This document shows, one piece after another, positions 55,044 through 63,559 of a stretch of 64,000 bases of DNA. Every line of letters starts with the position of its first letter. Position 1 is the first letter of the stretch. A program made the position numbers and the translations under genes. Where the stretch lies: positions 185,527-249,526 of the forward strand of contig CAJJCB010000024.1 in the NCBI GenBank assembly GCA_905182565.1, in the 5' to 3' direction. The notes under the pieces were generated by a model. It was not told the DNA's origin, made no database searches, and worked only from the letters and a program-made list of their open reading frames with translations. This DNA comes from Acidimicrobiaceae bacterium. GTDB taxonomy: Bacteria > Actinomycetota > Acidimicrobiia > Acidimicrobiales > Poriferisodalaceae.

Positions 55044-56246
55044 ATGATTCTTGAGAATGTTCGGATCTTAGACTTAACTCAATATTTGTCAGGTCCATCA
55101 GCTACTCGCATGCTTTCTGAGCTTGGTGCTGAGGTAATCAAAGTTGAGCTCGGGCCAAATGGAGACCCAAGTCGCTTATTGCCCTTTGTTGAGGGCAACA
55201 CTAGTAGCTACTACACGCAACAGAACAGAGGCAAAAACTCAATTTGCGTCGACTTTTCAAAAAAAGAAGGTCACGATTTAGTTCGTTCCATGGCCCTCGA
55301 AAGTGACATTGTTGTCGAGAACTTTGGGCCAGGGGTTTTGGAGCGGAAGGGTTTAGCTTGGGACGATTTACACGCACTCGATGACTCCCTGATCATGGCA
55401 TCTATATCTGCGTTTGGTAAAGAAGGGCCGCTCTCTCATCTTCAAGGATTCGACCTCATGGGTCAAGCCTTATCAGGCATGATGCACTTAACTGGAGAAG
55501 CTGACGGTCCTCCTCAATTTACGGGTTCTCCGATTGCTGACTGTGCCGCTGGTCTTGTTCTTTTTGGAGCAATTGGACACGCTCTGTTCCATAAAGAAAG
55601 AACCGGACGGGGGCAGTACATAGAAGTTAATCTTGTCGATCCAGTTTTCCATATGCATTCGATAGCTGTTCAGGGGCACAGTGCAACCAAAGGAGCATGG
55701 GCTCAGGCACGTTCGGGAAGACAGTTTGGAATTGTAGTTCCATCGGGTACTTATAAAGGACCTGATGGTTGGATCGTGATTCAAGTGTTGGAACGGCAAT
55801 GGCCTCGATTTTGTGAAGCAATGGAAAAAATAGAACTGGCAACAGATCCAAAGTTTTGTACAGGTAATGCTCGAATTGAAAATGCGGAAGAACTTATCAA
55901 TATTGTAGAGATTTGGATGCAGTCATTCGCTAGTAACGAAGCAGCACTTCAGTGGCTGGAAAACCACCGCATACCTGCAGCTCCGGTCCTCAGTCCAGTT
56001 GAAGCTATGAATCATCCGCATTTTATTGAAGGTGGAATGGTTCGAAACGTCGATGACCCCACATTCGGTCAGCTTGCAGTTACCGGATTACCCGTCAAAT
56101 TTAGTGAATCAAGTCAACCAGATCGAGAACCCTTGCCAGAATTTTTAGGGCAGAGCAATAGATCGGTTCTGGGCAGAATATTGGGGTTGAGTACTGCTGA
56201 TATCGAAGAACTGGAGAAAACAGGCGTTGTAATGTCAGATGAGTAA
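55044..56246 (+). CDS. CoA-transferase family III (CaiB/BaiF)
   Basis: About 400 residues from the ATG at 55044, where the family start (NVRILDLTQYLSGPSATRML) begins; a GTG at 54999 is in frame but adds an atypical leader. Catalytic Asp is in SPIADCAAGL, followed by KERTGRGQYIEV. Complete, unlike the paralogue at 38782. Follows the amidase by 163 bp and precedes the rhodanese by 56 bp, all forward, so it may activate an acid released by the amidase or by the dimethylformamidase-like protein. Confidence 0.88.
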   Translation: MILENVRILDLTQYLSGPSATRMLSELGAEVIKVELGPNGDPSRLLPFVEGNTSSYYTQQNRGKNSICVDFSKKEGHDLVRSMALESDIVVENFGPGVLERKGLAWDDLHALDDSLIMASISAFGKEGPLSHLQGFDLMGQALSGMMHLTGEADGPPQFTGSPIADCAAGLVLFGAIGHALFHKERTGRGQYIEVNLVDPVFHMHSIAVQGHSATKGAWAQARSGRQFGIVVPSGTYKGPDGWIVIQVLERQWPRFCEAMEKIELATDPKFCTGNARIENAEELINIVEIWMQSFASNEAALQWLENHRIPAAPVLSPVEAMNHPHFIEGGMVRNVDDPTFGQLAVTGLPVKFSESSQPDREPLPEFLGQSNRSVLGRILGLSTADIEELEKTGVVMSDE

Positions 56247-56302
56247 TATGGCTTCAGTGGCCTATTTATCGTAAACGGCTCAGAAAATGTAGGGAGATAG
56301 TC

Positions 56303-56710
56303 ATGACAGTTAGATCCGTAAACGAGATGGCTGACGAGGCCAAATCGGAAATTAGTAATTTAAGCCCCGAAGAGGCCGGACGTAGGGTCGAAACCGATGG
56401 AGCACTCATTGTAGATATTCGTGATGTGCGCGAGTTGCAAAGGGAAGGCGTCATTCCAGGTTCAATGCACACTCCACGAGGGATGTTGGAATTTTGGGTA
56501 TCACCGGATTCTCCATATACGAAGGAAGTATTTCAAGAAGATCGTGAATTTATTTTGTGTTGTGCTGGTGGTCTTCGATCAGCTCTGTCGACAAAGCTGC
56601 TTCAAGACATGGGAGTTTCAAAGGTCAGCCATGTCGAGTCAGGCTTTGGTGGCTGGCAATCAGATGGTATGCCAGTCGAGACCTATGATGAATGGAAAGC
56701 AAAGCGCTAA
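56303..56710 (+). CDS. Single-domain rhodanese (sulfurtransferase) protein
   Basis: 135 residues: a short N-terminal segment, LIVDIRDVRELQREG (CDC25/rhodanese strand), then the active-site loop CAGGLRS with C87 and R92 (C-x2-G-x-R). The persulfide-forming Cys is present, so activity is likely. Its stop is directly followed, with no spacing, by the GTG of the dimethylformamidase-like gene, so the two are co-translated. In known dimethylformamidase operons the small subunit has about this size (~132 aa) but is not a rhodanese. Confidence 0.88.
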   Translation: MTVRSVNEMADEAKSEISNLSPEEAGRRVETDGALIVDIRDVRELQREGVIPGSMHTPRGMLEFWVSPDSPYTKEVFQEDREFILCCAGGLRSALSTKLLQDMGVSKVSHVESGFGGWQSDGMPVETYDEWKAKR

Positions 56711-58879
56711 GTGACCAAAGAAATACTCCAAGACCTTCTACGACTGCATCAAGGACCAATGACCGATCAAAAATTCTCAAAAAAAGTAGTTACAGGCTAT
56801 TGCGAACCGTTATCGGTCAGGTCTGGTGAGGAAATATCGTGGTTCGGATCTAGCCACATAGCAGTCGAAGGTGAAATGGACGTCGTTCGGCTTATTTGCG
56901 GCGACCCGACGCGTTCGGGTCCTGGATTTGAGGAACAAGAAGTCACCGCCATCCCGAGTGCTACGGTAAAGCTTGCTGAGCAGCCATTAAATCCAGGTTC
57001 ATATGCAGAGCTGAGGCTGGCTGCAAAGAGCCCGGAACGTATTACTTTAAGTTTTTGGTTCCAGCCGACACTTTTGAAACGAGATGGTGTAATTGCGTCC
57101 TTTGGGTCTGGGTCTAACGAACTTAAGATCTACAACGAGGGTGACAAACTGCTGGCAAAAATTAATTCAGAAACTTTTTCGCTGCGGCAACGACAACTTG
57201 AACGGCATCGTTGGTATTTCTTGAATATCGAACTGGATTTGATTCATGGCCAGTTTGTTTGCACTGTCTCATCTCCGAAAACACGATCTCCAGGACGCGA
57301 TTTAATCCAAGGAGGCGAAGAGACAGTTTCTTCGGAGTTCAAGCCCATGGACTTGAGTAATCCTGTATTTCGTTTTGCCGCTGATTCAGGGACTATGCGT
57401 TGGGATGGGCGCATAGCTGAGCCATCGATTGAGGTAGACAATGATCTGCACCACTGGAGATTTGAGCAAGACCTCAGTGGTGATGTGGTTCCATCAGACT
57501 GTGGCCAACATATTTTTTCGTTGTTTCAATTGCCGACTCGCGCAGTGCCCGGGCCGGCCTGGACTGGCGAGTACCAAAGATGGGCTGAAGCCCCTGAACA
57601 GTGGAACGCAGTTCATTTCCATCATGATGATCTCTACGATGCTGAATGGAATTTGAGTTCAGCGATAGTGTTGCCGGATGATCTTCCGAGTGGCATCTAC
57701 TGCTTTAGGTTCCGGAGTGAGGTAGGTACAGACAGGGTCCCATTTTTTGTGCGTCCTAAACTCGATAGCGAGCATTCAGATATAGCACTTTTGATGCCGA
57801 CATGCACCTATATGGCCTACGCCAATCACCGCATGCTCATTCAAGGGGCCGATTTCATGGGGGCACGAAGTAATCTTCGGCCGGAACATCAGTATTTGGT
57901 TGATCATCCTGAAGTTGGGTTAAGTCACTATGAGAAGCACCCTGACGGCAGTGGGGTAATGTTTAGCTCGCGCAGAAGGCCGATTCTGCAACTCAGGCCT
58001 GGCGCAGACGGATGGAATTTCACTCCAGACACTGATATTAATGCTTTCTTAGAACGATTAGAAGTGGGTCACGACATCGTTACAGATGAAGACGTCCACT
58101 TCGATGGCTTTGATGCGTTGGAGCCATACCGGGTTGTTGTAACAGGAACTCATCCTGAGTACTGGTCAACAGTCATGCTTGACGCTCTTGAGAAATGGCA
58201 GCGAAATGGAGGACGGCTCATTTATCTTGGAGGTAATGGTTTTTATTGGCGGGTGGCGTTTAGCGACAAGTGGCCTGGGTGCATTGAACTGCGTAGAGCC
58301 GAAGATGGTGTGAGGCCTTGGCAGACAGGAGATGGTGAGAATTACCATGCATGGGGAGGAGAGTACGGCGGGCTTTGGCGTCGCAACGGACGAGCTCCCA
58401 ATCAATTGGTAGGCATTGGTTTCGCCGCCCAAGGATTTGAAAAAGCAACTCATTATGTCCGAGACCCCGAAGTGATGAGCTCTCGAGCTGCGTGGATACT
58501 AGATGGGACGGATGAAGAATTTATAGGTACTTCCGGGTTAGGCGGCGGCGCTGCTGGCCAAGAGGTTGACAGGTATGACATTAAACTCGGCTCGCCCGCA
58601 CATGCTGTAATCGTGGCATCTGCCACTGACTTTGCTGCAGATATGATGCGCACGAAAGAAGAATTTGAAGGATCCGTAGCCATTTCTGTACCTGACCCAA
58701 ATGTCAGGGCCGATATAGTTTTCTACGAAACACCGGAGGGGGGAGCCGTGTTCAGTGTGGGCTCGATCTCATGGTTCGGAGCTTTGGCTCGAAATGGTTA
58801 TGACAACGACATAGCCCGAATAACTGAAAATGTTGTGACACGCTTTTTGAACCCAATACCTTTTGAGATAGACGATTGA
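56711..58879 (+). CDS. N,N-dimethylformamidase large-subunit-like protein
   Basis: 722 residues. The large subunit of DMFase (~760 aa), which hydrolyses dimethylformamide with a mononuclear iron held by Tyr and Glu, has a concanavalin/LamG-like N-terminal part and a catalytic part. Here the LamG-like strand set is at ~85-180 (LSFWFQPTLLKRDGVIASFG), and the catalytic part contains YMAYANHRM, RVVVTGTHPEYWS and LIYLGGNGFYWR, as in DMFase. GTG start at the rhodanese stop. Whether it acts on DMF or on another N-alkylamide is unknown; a small subunit is not recognised. Confidence 0.84.
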   Translation: MTKEILQDLLRLHQGPMTDQKFSKKVVTGYCEPLSVRSGEEISWFGSSHIAVEGEMDVVRLICGDPTRSGPGFEEQEVTAIPSATVKLAEQPLNPGSYAELRLAAKSPERITLSFWFQPTLLKRDGVIASFGSGSNELKIYNEGDKLLAKINSETFSLRQRQLERHRWYFLNIELDLIHGQFVCTVSSPKTRSPGRDLIQGGEETVSSEFKPMDLSNPVFRFAADSGTMRWDGRIAEPSIEVDNDLHHWRFEQDLSGDVVPSDCGQHIFSLFQLPTRAVPGPAWTGEYQRWAEAPEQWNAVHFHHDDLYDAEWNLSSAIVLPDDLPSGIYCFRFRSEVGTDRVPFFVRPKLDSEHSDIALLMPTCTYMAYANHRMLIQGADFMGARSNLRPEHQYLVDHPEVGLSHYEKHPDGSGVMFSSRRRPILQLRPGADGWNFTPDTDINAFLERLEVGHDIVTDEDVHFDGFDALEPYRVVVTGTHPEYWSTVMLDALEKWQRNGGRLIYLGGNGFYWRVAFSDKWPGCIELRRAEDGVRPWQTGDGENYHAWGGEYGGLWRRNGRAPNQLVGIGFAAQGFEKATHYVRDPEVMSSRAAWILDGTDEEFIGTSGLGGGAAGQEVDRYDIKLGSPAHAVIVASATDFAADMMRTKEEFEGSVAISVPDPNVRADIVFYETPEGGAVFSVGSISWFGALARNGYDNDIARITENVVTRFLNPIPFEIDD

Positions 58880-58900
58880 ATGGGTCAGTGATCTCAGCTA

Positions 58901-59587
58901 TTAGCCACTAAATTTTTTTAATAGATCGGCGACTCTGTTGTCGGTAGGGAAGTAGCCCTCGGGAACTTTCACAGTCTCTTCAATAACCGGTGGAGCGGTT
59001 TTAGTATCCTGTATTGGTTCCACAGGCGTGACGGGATCGGGAGTGGCAGCAGCATCAACGTCGATACCGGCATCTTTTCTTGCACCTCGCGATTTAGCTG
59101 TTAGGGCGGCAATGCGAGGGTCGACAGAGTCAGCATCTGTGCTTACGGTGCTAGAATTATCGGCTACTTCCACGCTTGGAGCAGCGTCTTCAACTCCAAG
59201 CTTCGATTTTGCAGCTTTGGACTTAGCTGCAAGCGCTGCTAGTCGAGGATCTAAACCGGCATCGGCAGCCGGGCTGCTGGCCTCTGGAGCCACTGCTTTG
59301 GGCGTTGGCTTAATGTCTGCGCTAAAAGCAGCTACGGCAGCCTCTTTGGCAACTTTTGCAGCCTCGATACGAGCTTCTTGAAGTGCTGGCCAAGCAGGAA
59401 CTGGCACCAATTTATTGTGAGCTACTGAGGTACAGCTAACACCATTATCGAACTGAACCCGATAACGCTTTAGATCTAGGCCAATGGCTCTGCCAACTTT
59501 GCCTTCGGTTCCTTCTGCGACTCCTGAAATGTTGTTAATAACAACTACCCTGGTGCCTTTTTTGTATTCAGCGATGCTTTCAGCCAT
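58901..59587 (-). CDS. Protein with N-terminal SH3/KOW-like domain and three short repeated motifs
   Basis: 228 residues. An SH3-like barrel (8-60) with GTRVVVINNISGVAEGTEGKV and RYRVQFDNGV is followed by an Ala/Pro-rich, low-complexity tail. Within it D-P-R-[LI]-A-A-L-x-A-K-S occurs at 113-123 and 156-166, 43 residues apart, and a third, weaker D-N-R-V-A-D-L-L-K-K ends the protein (216-225). Composition suggests a soluble adaptor with repeated helical binding sites. Function unrecognised. Convergent with the dimethylformamidase-like gene; 185 bp from the TPR gene upstream. Confidence 0.78.
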   Translation of the reverse strand: MAESIAEYKKGTRVVVINNISGVAEGTEGKVGRAIGLDLKRYRVQFDNGVSCTSVAHNKLVPVPAWPALQEARIEAAKVAKEAAVAAFSADIKPTPKAVAPEASSPAADAGLDPRLAALAAKSKAAKSKLGVEDAAPSVEVADNSSTVSTDADSVDPRIAALTAKSRGARKDAGIDVDAAATPDPVTPVEPIQDTKTAPPVIEETVKVPEGYFPTDNRVADLLKKFSG

Positions 59588-59772
59588 ATATGGTGATCGT
59601 AGACGATTGCGAGCAATTTATGACCAACTAGCCATGGATTTTCGAAGCTGGCGCCTGATTAATGAATCTTTGTATTCAGGAGTTATTTTAGGGGTGCGGC
59701 TAAAATTAAAAAGCATTCGCAGATGGCTAGGCGGAAGAGAGAGTTTGTTTGGTTTCTAGAGGCTTTCTAGTA

Positions 59773-60984
59773 TTAGTTTTTCGCCAGACCATTAAGGCTG
59801 CGCATTATCGATTGATCAAAAAAATCACGTTGCGCATTGCTCCCACCGAGCATCCAAATCTTGCTCCATACGGGTTCCAACTCTCCAAAAGAAGTGCCAT
59901 AATTGCCCTTAGCTAAAGAAGCTAACCCAGCGGCAACGGGGACTCCCACTTCTTGGAGTAATTTTCCAGCGTGGGTTTTCATGTCGCTAGCATCGCGCAT
60001 CGATGACAGTAGATCATTTAATGCGCCCGTAGCGCCAGCTTTAGCTAGCGCATAGGCGTAGTGGCAATCATTAAAAGGCTTTGTGTGGTGGCCTATTCGA
60101 AAAACTGATCCTGGAACAAGCCGTTGCCAGCGTTCGCCTACGTTGACCCCCAGGAAGTCAAGCCTTGCTAGCAATGAAATCGCATTTGACATGGTTAAGC
60201 CCTCTACTGAATTAACGTCAAATACGTAGTCGTCGTATAGCTTCAAAGCTCCGCTGGTGTCACCTTGTCGAATGTGAAATAAGGCAAGATGCCACCAAAT
60301 GTGACCGTCGAACGAACCAGCCTCTCTAAGGGAACGTTCGAATTTGTGGACCCACCTTATGCCTTCCTCAAAGTTATTAGTCATTTCGTTGACATGAGCA
60401 ACCGAATGAACCGACCAAAGGTCTCGTGGGTTTGCCTCGGCAGCTCGGATGCCGGGTTCAATTGCCTCATCGAACCTGCCTAACTCTTCGAGTGCGAAAC
60501 ATTGCATGCCTCCTAGAAGCGATACATAAGGTAGGTCGTCACTGTATTTGAGTAGAGCGGTTTGAACTGCTTCGAGCATTTCATCAATTAGCCCAAGATT
60601 GAAGAGCTCAAAGTGTTGCAAACGTATCGCCATCATGTCCGAGGGATAGCTGCGAAGAATGCTGCTGAATATACGGCATTGTGATCTGCTGTCACCCTTT
60701 AAGTTGAACTTTAACGCAGTTAAGTGCTGTCTTTCACGGTCATTTAAAGTGTAAATATCTAACCGTTCTGCGACCTCGGTAGCGGCGGCATGACCTGTTT
60801 GAGTCGTGGCCATCAGAAGAAGCTGGGCTTTGAGGATGTGCGTCATTGGCATTTCACTCATGGAAACTTTGTCTAAAGTTTCTGTCATGTTCGGAGAAAA
60901 CAAAAAATAACCGTCTAACACTTCTTTGTGGAGTTGTAGGTCATTCAAGTCGCCCGTTACTTCTAACCCCCACATGTCAAGCAT
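59773..60984 (-). CDS. TPR-type protein of the TTC38-like family
   Basis: 403 residues made of helix pairs. Segments AVHSVAHVNEMTNNFEEGIRW (shortened here) and WWHLALFHIRQGDTSGALKLYD match the tetratricopeptide 38-like family found in proteobacteria, actinobacteria and eukaryotes. Function is unknown in bacteria; a protein-binding scaffold is likely. Start chosen at the ATG at 60984; its 5' side faces the epimerase gene (106 bp between starts), with both genes diverging from 60984-61091. Confidence 0.85.
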   Translation of the reverse strand: MLDMWGLEVTGDLNDLQLHKEVLDGYFLFSPNMTETLDKVSMSEMPMTHILKAQLLLMATTQTGHAAATEVAERLDIYTLNDRERQHLTALKFNLKGDSRSQCRIFSSILRSYPSDMMAIRLQHFELFNLGLIDEMLEAVQTALLKYSDDLPYVSLLGGMQCFALEELGRFDEAIEPGIRAAEANPRDLWSVHSVAHVNEMTNNFEEGIRWVHKFERSLREAGSFDGHIWWHLALFHIRQGDTSGALKLYDDYVFDVNSVEGLTMSNAISLLARLDFLGVNVGERWQRLVPGSVFRIGHHTKPFNDCHYAYALAKAGATGALNDLLSSMRDASDMKTHAGKLLQEVGVPVAAGLASLAKGNYGTSFGELEPVWSKIWMLGGSNAQRDFFDQSIMRSLNGLAKN

Positions 60985-61090
60985 TAACTACGTCTCTTTC
61001 GTAGACTGTTTAAAGATTGTAGGAGAATGTTTTACCGATTGTGTGATTGAAACTCATCTAGAGTTTGGTCATTGGAACGGAAGGAAATTG

Positions 61091-62221
61091 ATGTCAACAG
61101 CACTAGTCGTCGGGGGTACCGGGCCTACAGGGCCACACGTTGTTAATGGGCTGTTAGAAAGAAAATTTGACGTCACAATTTTACACACAGGTAATCACGA
61201 ATCGAGCGAGATACCAGACTCAGTAGAGCATATTCATACTGATCCGTTCGACATGGAGCTAACCAAGCAAGCGACGATTAACAAGTCATATGATTTGGTT
61301 GTTGTTATGTATGGGCGGCTTCGGGAATTGGCTTCATTGTTCAAGGGGCGGACAGAGAAGTTTGTGAGCGTTGGCGGAGTTCCTGCTTATTCTGGTTGGG
61401 GGGATGCATCAGCTCTATGGCCTGCGGGTATGAGAGTGCCTACCCGCGAGAACGGCCGGTTAGTAGTAGATGAGGACAAAGGTTTCGCTGTTAATAAAAA
61501 AGTTGCAAATATAGGCTTGAGCGAAAAAGCAGTTTTCGCTGAACACCCGACGGCGTCCCACCTTCGTTATCCATGGATCTATGGTCCTGGCCAAGTGGGC
61601 CCGCGCGAATGGAAAATAGTAAGACGAGTTTTAGATGGGCGCAAGAGCATAGTGTTGCCTGATGGTGGACTGACTGTGCAGGCAGCTGCCTATGCGCCAA
61701 ATGCTGCTGCTGCTCTTCTAGCTACCATTGACGCTGGCAAAGCGTCGGAAGGTAACTCTTACAATGTCTGCGATGAGTGGACTCCGACGTTGAGGCAGTG
61801 GGTGGAGATAATTGCCGAAGCCTTACAGCACTCTTTTGAAATTGTGGAGATTCCCTGGGAATACGCAGGTGTAGCGCACCATTTAACGCTTCGAGGCACG
61901 CCTCATCATCGACTCACCTCAAGTGATAGAGCTATTTACGAACTCGGCTATAAGGATGTAGTAGATCCGATTGAAGGGTTAAGTAGCACGGCTCGACATC
62001 TCGTAGCGAACCCTCCGCTCAGAGGTGGGCCTGAGGAGAAGTCGTTGGCTGACAGGTTTGATTATGACTCTGAAGATAGGCTGATTAACGCTTGGCGAAA
62101 AGCGATGACAGTGATTGAGCCTGTTGCTAAAGCAAGCGATCCTAACTTTGTAGACCGGTACGCAGCTTCTTACGATTTACGTGAGGGCGCAAATATCGGA
62201 TGGTCTACGATCAAACGTTAG
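61091..62221 (+). CDS. NAD-dependent epimerase/dehydratase-like (extended SDR) protein
   Basis: 376 residues from the ATG at 61091 (site GGAACGGAAGGAAA); a start further upstream (60926) would overlap the divergent TPR gene. GGTGPTG (8-14) near the N-terminus is an extended-SDR NAD(P) motif with a Pro. The core continues with HLRYPWIYGPGQVGPREW and a C-terminal helical part; the usual Y-x3-K pair is not evident, so catalysis may be altered (compare NmrA-like proteins). Convergent overlap of 11 bp with the FMN reductase gene. Confidence 0.83.
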   Translation: MSTALVVGGTGPTGPHVVNGLLERKFDVTILHTGNHESSEIPDSVEHIHTDPFDMELTKQATINKSYDLVVVMYGRLRELASLFKGRTEKFVSVGGVPAYSGWGDASALWPAGMRVPTRENGRLVVDEDKGFAVNKKVANIGLSEKAVFAEHPTASHLRYPWIYGPGQVGPREWKIVRRVLDGRKSIVLPDGGLTVQAAAYAPNAAAALLATIDAGKASEGNSYNVCDEWTPTLRQWVEIIAEALQHSFEIVEIPWEYAGVAHHLTLRGTPHHRLTSSDRAIYELGYKDVVDPIEGLSSTARHLVANPPLRGGPEEKSLADRFDYDSEDRLINAWRKAMTVIEPVAKASDPNFVDRYAASYDLREGANIGWSTIKR

Positions 62222-62768
62222 CTCTCATTGTTTCAGTGAAACGCAAAAAACTCAGTGTCCATATTTTTATCAGATCTGCTGTTGTACTCGTTGGTTCAGC
62301 ATCTTCAAAAATGTTGTAAATTTGAGTTAGAAGCAGAGGCTGTTCGAAGACCCGATCGCTTAGTTGTGATAAAGAGTGCAGCAGATTGGCGGCGGCGTAT
62401 CTGCCCGGCAACTGTCCTGGAACGCCGTTTATAACCCCAATCGAGAGCTTTCGGTACTGTTCTGAGCCATAGGGGCGAGATAGCCAGTCGATAGCATTCT
62501 TCAAAGTGCCCGGTATGCCTTGGTTGTATTCTGGTGTCAAAAATATAAGAGCATCGACTTCGCGACAACTTTGTTGCCATCTCGCTACAGGAGTCGGGTA
62601 TCCATCTTGTTCTAAATCTTCATTAAAGAGCGGGAGAGTATTAATTTCAAAAGATAGAAATTCACAATGCTGATAATGAGATTTCATTAGATGTTGCGCC
62701 AACGCAGTATGAATTGATTTTTTTCGGAGGCTACCAGAGATAGTCATAACCTTGAGAATTTCAGCCAT
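62211..62768 (-). CDS. NADPH-dependent FMN reductase
   Basis: 185 residues from the ATG at 62768; a start at 62786 would add six residues. Flavodoxin-like fold with ISGSLRKKSIHTAL (phosphate loop) and FLTPEYNQGIPGTLKNAIDW, hallmarks of the NADPH:FMN/azoreductase family. Could supply reduced flavin to two-component monooxygenases, e.g. the acyl-CoA-dehydrogenase-like one at 32551, but it is far away, so this is inference. Overlaps the stop of the upstream SDR by 8 bp: translationally coupled. Confidence 0.9.
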   Translation of the reverse strand: MAEILKVMTISGSLRKKSIHTALAQHLMKSHYQHCEFLSFEINTLPLFNEDLEQDGYPTPVARWQQSCREVDALIFLTPEYNQGIPGTLKNAIDWLSRPYGSEQYRKLSIGVINGVPGQLPGRYAAANLLHSLSQLSDRVFEQPLLLTQIYNIFEDAEPTSTTADLIKIWTLSFLRFTETMRANV

Positions 62769-63549
62769 GCGTTGAAATTCCTCCATCCACCGGGAGGGTT
62801 ATACCGGTGAGCCAGGCTGACGCGCGACTGGCCAAGAAAATCACAGCCCCTGTTATGTCTTCGGGCATCCCGATTCTCCCTTGAGGCGTAGAGGCAACTA
62901 CGCCAGCTCTTCGTTTAGGGTTATCGAGCATGTAGCTCATCATCTTTGACTCAAATGGTCCGGGAGCGATGGTGTTGATGTTGATGTTCTCTTTAACTAA
63001 ATGATGAGCCATGTGCCGTGCCATCATATGAACACCTGCTTTAGATGCTGAGTATGAGTAGTTATCGCCGAACGGCACGCGTAACCCATCGACGGACCCG
63101 ATCATGATGACTCGAGCTGGGTCTTCTGCAGTAGCAGCCGAACGCAATTCAGGTAGAAGTTCCTGGGTGAGCATAAAAGGGGCCTTGACGTTTATATCCA
63201 TAACTTTTTCAAAACCTGCGTCGGGAAATTCTCCCAACGGCGCCCCCCAAGCAGCGCCGGCATTATTGACTAAAATATCTAACTCTGATTCTTCTTCTCT
63301 TAGCTGATTAGTTAGAGACAGAATCCCTTCGGCGGATGCAACATCGGCTGGAATTGAGATGCAGTCACCAAATTCTCGTAATTTCTGGGCAGCCAAATCA
63401 CAATCTTTAGCCTTTCGTGAAGTGATGTAAACGCGTACTCCATTTCGAATTAAACCATCAGCGATCATGTAGCCGATTCCTCTGCTACCGCCGGTAACCA
63501 GGGCTACTTTGCCATTAACAGAAAATAGATTCTCAATATTCATTTCCAC
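62761..63549 (-). CDS. Short-chain dehydrogenase/reductase (SDR)
   Basis: 262 residues with TGGSRGIG at 19-26, NNAG, the Ser of MIGSVDG and Y-x3-K in YSASKAG; R in TSRKAKD after strand two suggests NADP(H). The C-terminal LTGITLPVDGG is typical. Eleven bp after hrpA on the same strand and overlapping the FMN reductase gene, so hrpA-SDR-reductase may be one transcript. Substrate unknown. Confidence 0.87.
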   Translation of the reverse strand: MEMNIENLFSVNGKVALVTGGSRGIGYMIADGLIRNGVRVYITSRKAKDCDLAAQKLREFGDCISIPADVASAEGILSLTNQLREEESELDILVNNAGAAWGAPLGEFPDAGFEKVMDINVKAPFMLTQELLPELRSAATAEDPARVIMIGSVDGLRVPFGDNYSYSASKAGVHMMARHMAHHLVKENININTIAPGPFESKMMSYMLDNPKRRAGVVASTPQGRIGMPEDITGAVIFLASRASAWLTGITLPVDGGISTHG

Positions 63550-63559
63550 AGGTTAGCCC

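Noticed and set aside
60926..61090. Upstream start of the epimerase gene
   Set aside because: Would overlap the divergent TPR gene; GGTGPTG lies at the expected distance from the ATG at 61091, which has a proper ribosome-binding site.
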